NCBI GenBank assembly: GCA_023140195.1
Contig: JAGLME010000004.1
Location: forward strand, 134,578-198,577
Reading direction: 5' to 3'
DNA length: 64,000 bases
Origin: Thermoplasmata archaeon
Lineage (GTDB): Archaea > Thermoplasmatota > Thermoplasmata > RBG-16-68-12 > SOIM01
A model generated the notes under the pieces. It was given only the letters and a program-made list of their open reading frames with translations, was not told the origin of the DNA and made no database searches. The stretch's first letter is position 1, and each line of letters begins with the position of its first letter. The position numbers were made by a program, and so were the translations under genes. Below are positions 43,356 through 51,477 of this stretch, in pieces.

Positions 43356-44978
43356 TCAATCTTCTTCTCTCTGACGGTGCTTTCTAATCCAGAAAAGGAG
43401 GAAAACACTGGCAGATATGCCGAAGGCGATCAGTATGACAGCCAAGGGAATCACCCACACACTTCCCGGTGTCGCTTCTTCCTTCTCTGTGACCTGAACG
43501 ACAATCTCGTCAGTATCCGTATTGCCCTCAACATCTTCAACAAGGAGTGTGACAACGTAGATCCCACCCTCGACATAGGTGTGACTGGCCAACTTCTCCG
43601 TTGAAGTGTTGCCATCGCCAAAGTCCCAAAGATAGCTTACGATCTCGTTGTTGTCGGTGCTGTTGGAAGCGTCAAACACCACAATCTGACCCACCTCCAG
43701 AGTCATATCTATGCCTGCTTCGGCAACGGGTGGAGTTGAATCCCTCACGACAATGGATACTGTGTCGGTGTCCTCGTTTCCAGCTTCGTCGGCAACATAG
43801 AGAGCGGCTGTGTAGACACCGTACGTTTCGAAAGTATGTTCAACCGACGAAGTTTGTCCAAGAATCGATCCGTCAAGTGTCCATCTGAACTCAGTAATCC
43901 CAACATTGTCAGAGGAGCCAGAAGCATCCAGTTGGACCGATTCACCCTCGTCTATCTCGAAGTCTTCTCCGGCATCTGCCAAAGGGGGGATGTTGTCTAG
44001 AACTTCCACGCTGATATGATGAGAACCTTCCCGTCCGAAGGAATCACGGACGGTCAAGGTGCAGCCATAGGTGCCAGGCGTGGGGTATGAGTGAGTTGGA
44101 GCAGGGCCGAAACCAAAGCTGCCGTCCCCAAACCCCCATGAGTAGTTGACAATGGCCATATCATCGGATGACAAGGATCCATCGAAACTGAACAGGTCGG
44201 TCAGGTTCCCGGTCTTGTCGGCTCCGGCGTTTGCGATGGGCGCTGAGTTGACGGTCAGAAGGAACATGTAGACGAACCCAGCGGATGTTCTCTGAGCTCT
44301 GGGCAGCAAAGCACTGACGGCATAATCGTAATCATTGCCACTCTGACCGTTCTGACCGTCCACCCAAGGGTAGTAATCGATACTGAAATGTGCGTTGTAG
44401 TCGACCCAGTCGAACGGATCTGATTCACTGTCGTAGTGACCGGGAACGTAGGATGAGAAGCTGTAGATGCCGCCAGAGGACACCACATATCCATTCTGGT
44501 TATCGTAGACCCACTGCTCGTATTCTGAGTGGTAGTTGAAGGCCGTTACGGCAGCATGATGCGGCACTGTGAGATCTTGAACAAGATGGACAGACCATCC
44601 CAAATCGTAGAACGCGCCCCCCCTGTCTCCAGAGAGCCAATGACCAATGGCGGCGTCAAATCTCTCGTCTGCCAGTTGACCGGCTGATTTGAACAGTAAA
44701 TATCCTCCGTGGGAGTATGGATCCATATAATGCTCGCGGGAATCCCAAAGAGTCTGGTCAGCCCTCATGCTTCCGTATTTCATCTGGTTCAGGTACGGGG
44801 TCAGGAAATCAGATAGGAACGTGTATCCATCGTTCTGAAGGATGATCGGGATGCGGTCCATGATGAACTGATGCGTCGTCTGGCCGACGTTGAGCTGGTC
44901 TGATTCTTTGTAGGCTGCAACTGCGGGACTGAACGATAGTAGAACGAGTGCAAGACCTACCACAACGACCTTTCTCAT
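43356..44978 (-). CDS. Phospholipase C-like surface protein with PKD domains
   Basis: A 540-residue secreted, membrane-anchored protein. After a signal peptide (about 1-21) the first ~240 residues resemble zinc-dependent phospholipase C/S1-P1 nuclease proteins: ThQFIMDR, SREHYMDPYSH, and DLGWSVHLVQDLTVPHHA followed by NYHSEYEQWV provide the His/Asp zinc ligands. Three PKD domains follow (WGFGDGS, FRWTLDGS and LWDFGDGNTSTE). A C-terminal helix (VWVIPLAVILIAFGISASVF) with RKHRQRE anchors it. It may hydrolyse extracellular phospholipid or phosphodiesters. Confidence 0.82.
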   Translation of the reverse strand: MRKVVVVGLALVLLSFSPAVAAYKESDQLNVGQTTHQFIMDRIPIILQNDGYTFLSDFLTPYLNQMKYGSMRADQTLWDSREHYMDPYSHGGYLLFKSAGQLADERFDAAIGHWLSGDRGGAFYDLGWSVHLVQDLTVPHHAAVTAFNYHSEYEQWVYDNQNGYVVSSGGIYSFSSYVPGHYDSESDPFDWVDYNAHFSIDYYPWVDGQNGQSGNDYDYAVSALLPRAQRTSAGFVYMFLLTVNSAPIANAGADKTGNLTDLFSFDGSLSSDDMAIVNYSWGFGDGSFGFGPAPTHSYPTPGTYGCTLTVRDSFGREGSHHISVEVLDNIPPLADAGEDFEIDEGESVQLDASGSSDNVGITEFRWTLDGSILGQTSSVEHTFETYGVYTAALYVADEAGNEDTDTVSIVVRDSTPPVAEAGIDMTLEVGQIVVFDASNSTDNNEIVSYLWDFGDGNTSTEKLASHTYVEGGIYVVTLLVEDVEGNTDTDEIVVQVTEKEEATPGSVWVIPLAVILIAFGISASVFLLFWIRKHRQREED

Positions 44979-45244
44979 TCAGGATACGAATCCGATTGCG
45001 ACCTTATCTGTTTTGCCCTTGGGAATCCGATATTCAAGAGACCTTCTTCTCTCGATCCAGGCATCCCATGGGGCTTTGGTTGGCTTCCAGAGAAATCTTT
45101 AAGGCACAAGAGCCGATGATGGCTCACACGGAGGGGAACAACCACAATCTGAGAGGAGGGTTCCAAGACGTCTGGAGGACGACATCAATTGACAAAGGCG
45201 TATTCTCAAGAGGTTCTTCCTCGAAGTTAGGAAGGTGAGAGAGA

Positions 45245-45718
45245 ATGTCACAACCACCATATCCGCAACAGCCGAATCAACAACCACCCCAGCAATACCC
45301 GCCCCAGCAACCGTATCAGCAGCAACCGTATCAGCAGCAGCCCCCACCACAGCCACAGCCGAAGTCGAAAGCAGGAGCAATAATCGTAGCGATTGTCATA
45401 GTCGTGATCGTTATCATTGCAATCGTGGCTCTGTCGTTTTTTGTTGCTGGAAATGCCACGTTGAAGGTAACTGTGAACAGCACACACATCCTGTTTGAGG
45501 TGGACTTCGAGATCTACATCGACGGCGATCTCAAAAAGACTGGAACACTATCGCCCATCCAAAGCAAAACATATACTTTCACTGTCTACCCAGGTCCAGA
45601 CTGCCACACGTACGATGTCTTCGCCAGTTCAACCGGTGGAGGTTTCGGTGGTCAGAGCGACTCTGAGAACGTGAATCTCTGCGGAGGAGAAACGAAGAGC
45701 GTAGTTTTGGCCATATGA
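45245..45718 (+). CDS. Membrane protein with Q/P/Y-rich cytoplasmic N-terminus
   Basis: A 157-residue protein. Residues 1-40 are mainly Gln, Pro and Tyr, followed by KSK and a membrane helix (AIIVAIVIVVIVIIAIVALS), then an extracellular beta domain of about 90 residues with two Cys. The orientation (low-complexity tract inside, beta domain outside) mirrors the protein at 41721-42464 with ends swapped. GGAAGGTGA precedes the ATG. Confidence 0.75.
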   Translation: MSQPPYPQQPNQQPPQQYPPQQPYQQQPYQQQPPPQPQPKSKAGAIIVAIVIVVIVIIAIVALSFFVAGNATLKVTVNSTHILFEVDFEIYIDGDLKKTGTLSPIQSKTYTFTVYPGPDCHTYDVFASSTGGGFGGQSDSENVNLCGGETKSVVLAI

Positions 45719-45881
45719 AATGAGGCGTGGCTTCCTTCAACCATCCTCGTTCTGAAGATGGGTCTCGTCATACCAGAACACGGCCAATCCGAGTATCCAT
45801 AAGCCAGCTGCGACGACTGCCCCCCAGTCGAGAATCAGTTAAATACTATGGAATTCTACGCACCAGACAGGAAGAATCCAG

Positions 45882-46196
45882 GTGAGAGAGGACCTTACAA
45901 TAACTGGAGTCATAATGCTGGTCGTGGGACTAGCCCTGAGCTTCATACCGTTCATATGCTTCTTGGGACCCATACTGGCCCTGGTTGGCCTCATTCTTTT
46001 CATAATCGGCCTTGCGATGGACGGCACGCCGCAACAGACGGTGGTCTACGCGCAGCAGTATCCTCAATACCTGCCGCAGTACCCGGCGCAATATCCGGCA
46101 CAGCAACCGCCGGCAAAGCCGTTCTGCAGCAGCTGTGGAGGACGCGTCGATCCCGACCAGAAGTTCTGTCCGCACTGCGGTTCGCAGGTGAAGTGA
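45882..46196 (+). CDS. Two-helix membrane protein with Tyr-Pro-Gln linker and zinc ribbon
   Basis: A 104-residue protein: two membrane helices (about 8-46), a linker of repeated (Q)YPxQ(Y/P) units (about 57-80) and a C-terminal zinc ribbon FCSSCGGRVDPDQKFCPHCG. The GTG start at 45882 is supported by a TATA-like GTTAAATAC about 40 bases upstream, although no good ribosome site is seen. Function unknown. Confidence 0.65.
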   Translation: MREDLTITGVIMLVVGLALSFIPFICFLGPILALVGLILFIIGLAMDGTPQQTVVYAQQYPQYLPQYPAQYPAQQPPAKPFCSSCGGRVDPDQKFCPHCGSQVK

Positions 46197-46447
46197 AGCT
46201 CTCAGGGCGCTTATCTACCATATCCACAACATCTCCAGACAATATCAACAATACGTGAGATAATACTCAAATAGATACACTAATATACATCTTCTCCCTA
46301 ATATGATGCTCATAGGGTAGAGCGTTGGCGGGTAACGACATTTTCGATCCCTTGCACGGAAGGTTTGGAGAAAGGGACGCGAAGAACCAACATGTTATAT
46401 TCCCAGCGCCATTGCTCTGTCAGATAAACAAAAAGAGGTGTGAATAA

Positions 46448-47371
46448 ATGAAGAAATTCCTATGGGACGAGGAGAAGGGCATGTGGAAGTATGGGTGGAT
46501 CATACTCATCCTGACCATACTGGTGGTCGTCATCTCCTTCGTGGCGCTCTCGTTCGTGGTGGTGCCCGCGGGACACAAGGGAGTGATTGTCACGAGCCCG
46601 TTCGGGCCGGACAAGGCCGAGATAGGCGAGGGGTGGAATTGGAACCCAGTGTACGCTGTGAGCGAGATAGAGATAATCAGGTACAACACCCAGACCAGGG
46701 ACATGACGTCGGCAACCGGGTCGACGCTGACCGTCAGGTCGAGCGACAACCTGGACATAAGGCTCGATTGCTCTTTGGTCTTCAGGCTGCCCTCGGACAA
46801 GGTCGCGGACATAAGGATAGAGAGGGGCAACTACTACGACCTGGTAGAGAGGTACATGAGGACCACTCCCAGGAACGTGGCTTCCAACCTCACCGGCGAG
46901 TTCATCGGCGGTGTGGGAAGGGTGGCGATGGAGATGCAGGTGCTGACCCTGATCACTGCCGACCTGGGCGACTACGACATCATAGTGGAGGACTTCCTGA
47001 TCCGGTCCGTTGATCTTCCGTTGACCATGGACCAGGCGATCGAGGAGAAGAAAGCGGCCGAGCAGAAGGTCCTTACCGCGGAATACCTTCGACAGGCGGC
47101 GGTGATCAACGCGGACGCCCAGAGGCAGGTGCTGGTCATAGAGGCCGAGGGCTTCAAGAACGCCACCATCATCAAGGCGAACGGGTCTGCGGAGGCCATC
47201 AGGCTGGTCATCGGGCAGTTCCTTGCGAGCGATCCCAACCTGACGAATGCGACACAGGCCTACCTGACACAGCTGTACCTTGCTGCGCTGAATGACCCGA
47301 ACAGCAACATCGAGTACATCATCATCACGGACGGTGGAGTGCCGATCATCATTCAGCCGAAAGGCGGCTAA
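46448..47371 (+). CDS. SPFH/prohibitin-family membrane protein
   Basis: A 307-residue protein with one N-terminal membrane helix (about 15-37) and an SPFH/Band 7 domain beginning VVVPAGHKGVIVTSPFGPDK, a segment YNTQTRDM, and a long Glu/Ala-rich coiled-coil (AIEEKKAAEQKVLTAEYLRQ). Such proteins form ring-like membrane assemblies linked to protease control and membrane domains. GAGGTG precedes the ATG. Its last codons (IIITDGGVPIIIQPKGG) recur in degraded form at 49095-49145 and 50190-50288. Confidence 0.9.
   Translation: MKKFLWDEEKGMWKYGWIILILTILVVVISFVALSFVVVPAGHKGVIVTSPFGPDKAEIGEGWNWNPVYAVSEIEIIRYNTQTRDMTSATGSTLTVRSSDNLDIRLDCSLVFRLPSDKVADIRIERGNYYDLVERYMRTTPRNVASNLTGEFIGGVGRVAMEMQVLTLITADLGDYDIIVEDFLIRSVDLPLTMDQAIEEKKAAEQKVLTAEYLRQAAVINADAQRQVLVIEAEGFKNATIIKANGSAEAIRLVIGQFLASDPNLTNATQAYLTQLYLAALNDPNSNIEYIIITDGGVPIIIQPKGG
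47354..47370. repeat. 17-bp direct repeat, copy at SPFH gene end
   Basis: CAGCCGAAAGGCGGCTA spans the final codons of the SPFH gene and is repeated exactly at 49128-49144. The two copies flank two toxin-antitoxin modules. The sequence can fold as a small hairpin (AGCCG/CGGCT). Confidence 0.75.
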
Positions 47372-47388
47372 CCGAAAATAATCTAATC

Positions 47389-47406
47389 TTCGATTCTAGA
47401 ATCGAA
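47389..47406. promoter_or_regulatory. 18-bp perfect palindrome ahead of the MNT gene
   Basis: TTCGATTCTAGAATCGAA is a perfect palindrome that ends about ten bases before the TATA box AAATATATAG (47416-47425). This is the position of a repressor site; the winged-helix part of the adjacent nucleotidyltransferase protein is a natural candidate to bind it. Confidence 0.6.
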
Positions 47407-47448
47407 TAATCGATAGAAATATATAGTCCGGGAATCATGGTAGAGGCA

Positions 47449-48036
47449 ATGCTAGAGAACATCCTGGGCTCCAGATCGAAGACAAAGCTCCTCCGAGAGA
47501 TGGTGAGGAACGAGGAGAGGGAATACTGCCTTGAGGACCTGGTGAAGGCCACGAAGCAGTCTTTCGGTACAGTACATCCAGCGCTCGGAAGCTTGGCAGA
47601 ATCCAGGATAATTGTGGTCAGGAAGATGGGCAGGTCCAAACTCTACAGGGTGAACCAGAGGCACGTTCTGTACGAGAAGATACGAGACCTCATCCTGGCG
47701 GAAAGGGACGGCTACCTGAACATAGCTAGAGAGTTCTCCGAGGATCTGGAGAAAAAGCACATAAGGAACATCATCCTTTTCGGCTCGGTTGCCAGAGGTG
47801 ATTTCACCGAGAGAAGTGACATCGATGTGCTGGTGGTGTACTCGAGAACGAAACCAGAGGATGCGGTCCTGGAAAGGGTTGAGGCGCTTATGGACGAATA
47901 CGACGTGACGATAGTGCCGGTGTATCTATCAGTCACAGAGACCAAGGACAGGATGAGAAAGGCTGATCAATTCATCTTGAACGTACTCGAAGAGGGGGAG
48001 GTACTGTACGGTGATGCGAAGTGGCTAGGAAAGTGA
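47449..48036 (+). CDS. Nucleotidyltransferase with winged-helix domain (MNT-type antitoxin)
   Basis: A 195-residue protein, starting MLENILGSRSKTKLLREMVR. Residues 1-75 form a winged helix; from about 95 an MNT/KNTase-like nucleotidyltransferase domain has ILFGSVARGDFTERSDIDVL with the GSxxRG and DxD catalytic residues. In HEPN-MNT modules the MNT protein neutralises the HEPN toxin by adding AMP. An ATG at 47437 is possible but lies upstream of the start of transcription predicted from the TATA box at 47416-47425. It overlaps the HEPN gene by 16 bases. Confidence 0.85.
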   Translation: MLENILGSRSKTKLLREMVRNEEREYCLEDLVKATKQSFGTVHPALGSLAESRIIVVRKMGRSKLYRVNQRHVLYEKIRDLILAERDGYLNIAREFSEDLEKKHIRNIILFGSVARGDFTERSDIDVLVVYSRTKPEDAVLERVEALMDEYDVTIVPVYLSVTETKDRMRKADQFILNVLEEGEVLYGDAKWLGK

Positions 48037-48410
48037 AGAGATCGGAGGCCGCTGGATATCTCAATAAGGCCAGGGAATTCCTCGCATCGGCACAGGACAA
48101 TCTGGAGAGAGGAAGACATAACGCGGCGGGATTCAACGCCACCCAGTCGATGATAAACGCTAATGACGCCCTGACGGTCTTCTTTCTGGAACAAAGGGCG
48201 TCCACCGACCACAGGGAAGCTGTTCGGCTGCATGTGGATGTGGTCAAGACGATCAAGGACGGCAAGAACAGAGAGACACTGAAGAGGTCCCTGGACATGC
48301 GGTCGGAGGCTGGATACCTTGGAAAGACGATCTCAAAGAAGAACAGCGAACGTTTGGTGAAGGATGCGGTCTCGTTCTTAGGATGGGTGGAGAAGTACTT
48401 GAAGCTGTGA
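48021..48410 (+). CDS. HEPN-domain toxin
   Basis: A 129-residue all-helical HEPN protein. The Rx4H motif of HEPN ribonucleases is R59ASTDH64. Its opening (SEAAGYLNKAREFLASAQDN) and ARHNAAGF-like RGRHNAAGFNATQSM are typical of the HEPN partner of MNT nucleotidyltransferases. The GTG start lies within the end of the MNT gene, showing translational coupling. It is predicted to cleave RNA when free. Confidence 0.82.
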   Translation: MARKVKRSEAAGYLNKAREFLASAQDNLERGRHNAAGFNATQSMINANDALTVFFLEQRASTDHREAVRLHVDVVKTIKDGKNRETLKRSLDMRSEAGYLGKTISKKNSERLVKDAVSFLGWVEKYLKL

Positions 48411-48539
48411 CAAGTGCTGAAGGATGGCAACCGGAACAGGACCTGATCATCGGGGAGCACGAAGAAAGAAGAGGCCGCCGAGAATGCAAATGAAGGCCTC
48501 GTATTGTGGAGGGATGCTTTTCATATCGTTTCGGAGGGA

Positions 48540-48803
48540 TCATCCAGTGTCACGGTCATAAACGCTCTTCCGGTGCCCCACTTTGAGCACTAGAACCCTG
48601 AGCTCCTTCCTTTGGATGTCGACCAGGACCCTGTAATCCCCGACCCGGAGCCTGAAATAGGATGAGTTCACAATCCTGCTGACGACCCTGTGCGGGTCGA
48701 CGAGCAGTTTGTCCACAGCGTCGACGATCCTTTTGGCCACGGAGCGGTCGAGCTTCTTCAGTTGCTTGAGGGTGGACTGAGACCAGATGATCTCGAAGGT
48801 CAC
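48540..48803 (-). CDS. RelE/ParE-family toxin
   Basis: An 87-residue protein of the RelE/ParE fold: FEIIWSQSTLKQLKKLDRSV, then SSYFRLRVGDYRVLVDIQRK, a pattern typical of archaeal RelE mRNA interferases. It follows its antitoxin with a four-base overlap (ATGA at 48800-48803). Confidence 0.9.
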   Translation of the reverse strand: MTFEIIWSQSTLKQLKKLDRSVAKRIVDAVDKLLVDPHRVVSRIVNSSYFRLRVGDYRVLVDIQRKELRVLVLKVGHRKSVYDRDTG

Positions 48804-49021
48804 TGGAACCCCATTTCCCTCTTGACCTCTTCATGGGTCTTGTACTTCCCGGACTCTATCTCCTTCAAGGCCTTCTGGATGTCCTTCTTGGTCTCATCGT
48901 TCAGCTCCTGGAGGTCCTCGAGAAGGCGCTCTATGATGTCGTTGTAGGTCTCCCTCGGATGGATCTTCATGCTGTTGAGCCTGTCCCTCAGCTCTTCCCT
49001 TATCTGGATCGTCGTGGCCAT
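48800..49021 (-). CDS. Antitoxin of the RelE/ParE module
   Basis: A 73-residue protein. ATTIQIREELRDRLNSMKIH is a ribbon-helix-helix DNA-binding start and the rest is a charged helical toxin-binding tail. ATG 49021 is selected because the TATA box on this strand (near 49064-49074) predicts transcription from about 49043. An inverted repeat lies between the two. Confidence 0.82.
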   Translation of the reverse strand: MATTIQIREELRDRLNSMKIHPRETYNDIIERLLEDLQELNDETKKDIQKALKEIESGKYKTHEEVKREMGFQ

Positions 49022-49048
49022 CGTGGTTATGATGCGGCTCGCCATACT

Positions 49049-49062
49049 TATAGGTTGCTATA
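49049..49062. promoter_or_regulatory. Inverted repeat in antitoxin promoter
   Basis: TATAG-GTTG-CTATA lies between the leftward TATA box TGATATATAAG (49064-49074) and the antitoxin start at 49021. This is the expected place for autorepression by the antitoxin. Confidence 0.4.
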
Positions 49063-49094
49063 GTGATATATAAGAATTTATAGTGCATGTATGA

Positions 49095-49145
49095 TACATC
49101 ATGGATGAGGGTGTGCCAGTGATTATGCAGCCGAAAGGCGGCTAG
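49095..49145 (+). pseudogene. Relic of an SPFH gene 3' end (copy 2)
   Basis: These 17 codons, directly after an in-frame TGA, read YIMDEGVPVIMQPKGG-stop, matching the C-terminus of the SPFH protein at 46448-47371 (YIIITDGGVPIIIQPKGG). The last 17 bases before the stop are nearly identical to that gene. No upstream SPFH sequence remains. It is either the stub of a lost paralog or an old integration scar. Confidence 0.7.
49128..49144. repeat. 17-bp direct repeat, downstream copy
   Basis: CAGCCGAAAGGCGGCTA, identical to 47354-47370. Together the copies bound a 1.77-kb segment with the MNT-HEPN and RelE modules. Confidence 0.75.
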
Positions 49146-49163
49146 TGCCAGCGCCGAGATCTC

Positions 49164-49595
49164 TCAGAGATGCTTTCTTCGGCTCCTGAGCATGCTCATC
49201 ATATCTCCCGTATCGTACACACTCAGTCTACCTTGTCCCCGGAAATGCCTGTCTTCGGACCATATCCCATCCAATCCCAACGCCATTCCGACAGCGAGAA
49301 ATGGTGCATCCTTGACGTCGATGTCCTTCATGATCTCGATCGATTCTTCGAACTCGTCCTTGTACTCTTCATAGGGAACCAAGATGATGTTGTCCAACAG
49401 AGTATTCAGTATCGTGTCGAACTGGCCATGTTCCAGCCTCCCCTTCTCTGTGAGATAATCCTCGTACTTCTTGATCTCAATGACGAGTTGATCCGGAGAA
49501 TAGAACTCGAAACGGCCACAGAGAATCAATTCCCTTGACGAAGAGCCCTTCAGAACTCCCGCCATAATCCTGTTTGAGTCAATCACCAGCCTCAT
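49164..49595 (-). CDS. PIN-domain ribonuclease toxin (VapC-like)
   Basis: A 143-residue PIN-domain protein. Acidic active-site candidates are D6 (MRLVIDSNRI), the Asp in DVKDAPFLAVGMAL and the Asp in IWSEDRHF. It belongs to the group of PIN proteins with a long central segment. The antitoxin gene lies upstream and overlaps it by 17 bases. Predicted to cleave RNA. Confidence 0.88.
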   Translation of the reverse strand: MRLVIDSNRIMAGVLKGSSSRELILCGRFEFYSPDQLVIEIKKYEDYLTEKGRLEHGQFDTILNTLLDNIILVPYEEYKDEFEESIEIMKDIDVKDAPFLAVGMALGLDGIWSEDRHFRGQGRLSVYDTGDMMSMLRSRRKHL

Positions 49596-49824
49596 GTTTC
49601 TTCTTTTCCAGGTAATGTCTGTAGATGCCTTCTTTCACCTTCTCGTCAAGTTCAGCGATGTCCTCTTCTGTTAGCTCACTGTCAGACGTGAGAGCGTTCA
49701 GCAGTTCGAGCCTCCTGGCGTATCTCTCGATGGCCCTCCTGGCGACCTCGCTCCATCTTGTCTCCCGGTGTGCTTTGACTATCTTGTACACATCTTCCGG
49801 CAGTGAAAGGGTTATGTTGGGCAT
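49579..49824 (-). CDS. Ribbon-helix-helix antitoxin of the PIN toxin
   Basis: An 81-residue protein. PNITLSLPEDVYKIVKAHRE and WSEVARRAIERYARR form a CopG-like ribbon-helix-helix domain; the acidic C-terminal helix should cover the toxin. The palindrome at 49837-49850 lies just upstream. Confidence 0.88.
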   Translation of the reverse strand: MPNITLSLPEDVYKIVKAHRETRWSEVARRAIERYARRLELLNALTSDSELTEEDIAELDEKVKEGIYRHYLEKKKHEAGD

Positions 49825-49836
49825 GGTGTATCACTA

Positions 49837-49850
49837 CACATATATATGTG
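49837..49850. promoter_or_regulatory. Palindrome overlapping the PIN-antitoxin TATA box
   Basis: CACATATATATGTG is a perfect 14-bp palindrome that includes the TATA element, and is flanked by ATCAC and GTGAT. Antitoxin binding here would block TBP directly. Confidence 0.5.
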
Positions 49851-49938
49851 ATATCACGTACTTATGGATTTGGGTCACCCTCGAGATGGATGCAAAGTTG
49901 TGGCATCGGGGTAAGCCAGAAACCCTTCTTAACCTTTG

Positions 49939-50127
49939 TCACCACTCAACGAGTGGTATGAACTCCTCTTCCTCGAGGATGCGGTTCCACCGCTTGTCCA
50001 TCTCTTTGATTGAAGCCCTCCCCACCAGCATCCTGATTATCGCGTCGTATGTCTGGCCCTTGGTGCCTAGGGCTTTGAGGATTTCCTTTGTCTCCGGCTT
50101 CACGGATATGGTCGTTCTGGTGGCCAT
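49939..50127 (-). CDS. Orphan antitoxin-like ribbon-helix-helix protein
   Basis: A 62-residue protein, ATRTTISVKPETKEILKALG followed by QTYDAIIRMLVG. This is the short VapB-like ribbon-helix-helix type of archaea. ATG 50127 is chosen since the protein family begins there; upstream codons add a non-conserved extension. No toxin gene follows, so the partner has been lost or lies elsewhere. Confidence 0.7.
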   Translation of the reverse strand: MATRTTISVKPETKEILKALGTKGQTYDAIIRMLVGRASIKEMDKRWNRILEEEEFIPLVEW

Positions 50128-50189
50128 AACTAACATCCAGACAACAACCCGCATAGTATTCAATGTCTCGCGCCGATGTAACAATCTAG

Positions 50190-50288
50190 TATGTTATCAT
50201 CACGGATGGTTCAGTTCCTGTGGTCATGGGGCCAAGAAGTGGTCAACACCCAGACTCAGTGACGCTCAAGACCATAAACTATATCTGA
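50190..50288 (+). pseudogene. Relic of an SPFH gene 3' end (copy 3)
   Basis: Directly after an in-frame TAG the sequence reads YVIITDGSVPVVMGPRSG and runs on to a TGA. The first 17 residues match the C-terminus of the SPFH protein (YIIITDGGVPIIIQPKGG), with more divergence than copy 2. It marks the right side of the toxin-antitoxin cluster. Confidence 0.55.
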
Positions 50289-50324
50289 ATATAACACAAT
50301 GATAACCGAAAGGAGGGGGTAGTC

Positions 50325-51386
50325 ATTCGAGGCACTCCGTTAAGCAACTTCATGGTGTTGGCGTCTTCGATCGCACTTATTGTGAGCATGGTTCTCGCAG
50401 GAGCAGTGTCCGATGTGGACCAGGAAGAAAGGACGATATCCAGCTTCAATAGCCAGAGTCCCCTGACCGTGGACGTGGACTGCGACCCTGACACGCTGAA
50501 CCTCAAGAGCAACGGGAAATGGATAACCTGCTACATCGAGGTCGAGGAATTCGTGGGGAGCGTCTTCGTGATAGAGCAGGCCAACCTGAGCGAGGTCGTC
50601 GTACCCATACCCACGTCTGGGGATGCCACCGCCTTCTACGGTTATTCGAGCGCCAGTTCGCACACCGGTTTCGAGGCGCCTCACAAGAGCGTATTCTTCT
50701 TGCACAAGGACACCTCGACAGATGAGACCTCCCTGATAATCCATCACAACATCGACCTGGATGAATCTGGGATCGCCACCGGATATGGACGGGTTGACTT
50801 TGATCTTGAAGGGGTTCCGCCGAGCGGCTTCGTCGCGCAGTCGGATGATCCCAACAATCAGTGGGACCCGCCAAGAGGTCAGGAGTTCAGTCTGGCATAT
50901 CCGGGCCTTGAAGGGCACTGGGCATACGGCGAGAACACGGACGGTGGTGTGCTCAGCGGGCTTCCGAACGACGAGAACTGGTCCATCACCATCAACCCGC
51001 TGTACTGGCTGAACATTGACTCCTGGGAGTTCGTCTCCGGGGACGGGGCAGCGTATGAGGTGGACATGAGCCTGTCCGTGACGATCTCACACTTCTTTGT
51101 CTCCAGAACGGTGCATGACATCGACATATCGACGGTTCTTCTGAACAGGATTGTGCCTCCGGAGCAGGACACGAAGTACAAGTTCGTGACGGATCCGGAC
51201 GAGTTCAAGGTGGACCATGACAATGACGGCGTCCCTGAGTTGATGTTGAAGTTCGACCGTTCGGACGTTCATGATATATTGAGTCCGGGTGAGGAGGTCG
51301 ATTTCAGGATCACAGGACGGTTCTTCGACCCTGTTGGGCCCGTGTTCGCAGGGACGGATGTTAACAGGGTGATTCCTGGGGGTTAA
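50325..51386 (+). CDS. Secreted protein of unknown function
   Basis: A protein of about 353 residues with a signal peptide (RGTPLSNFMVLASSIALIVS) and a beta-rich mature part. It contains DHDNDGVPELMLKFDR near the C-terminus, a calcium-binding-like loop. The first ATG (50352) has no ribosome site and cuts off the basic n-region; ATT at 50325 lies four bases after AGGAGGGGGT in the same frame, so non-AUG initiation is proposed. No family is recognised. Confidence 0.65.
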   Translation: MRGTPLSNFMVLASSIALIVSMVLAGAVSDVDQEERTISSFNSQSPLTVDVDCDPDTLNLKSNGKWITCYIEVEEFVGSVFVIEQANLSEVVVPIPTSGDATAFYGYSSASSHTGFEAPHKSVFFLHKDTSTDETSLIIHHNIDLDESGIATGYGRVDFDLEGVPPSGFVAQSDDPNNQWDPPRGQEFSLAYPGLEGHWAYGENTDGGVLSGLPNDENWSITINPLYWLNIDSWEFVSGDGAAYEVDMSLSVTISHFFVSRTVHDIDISTVLLNRIVPPEQDTKYKFVTDPDEFKVDHDNDGVPELMLKFDRSDVHDILSPGEEVDFRITGRFFDPVGPVFAGTDVNRVIPGG

Positions 51387-51477
51387 GACACTTTTTCGAT
51401 GGGTTCCTAGAGATACGCCAAACCAGTAAAATCTATAACTGCCAACTTGCTTCATCTCTCGGACAGGAGGGTCTGAA

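Noticed and set aside
45120-45238. 39-codon ATG frame upstream of the Q/P-rich membrane protein gene at 45245
   Set aside because: No ribosome site and no recognisable sequence; it ends close to the real gene but could be chance in a leader.
46308-46352. tRNA-like segment: GCTC-ATAGGGTA-GAGC looks like a D-arm and TTTTCGATCCC like part of a T-arm
   Set aside because: The anticodon stem does not form with a 7-base loop, T and acceptor stems do not pair; at best a decayed tRNA, more likely chance.
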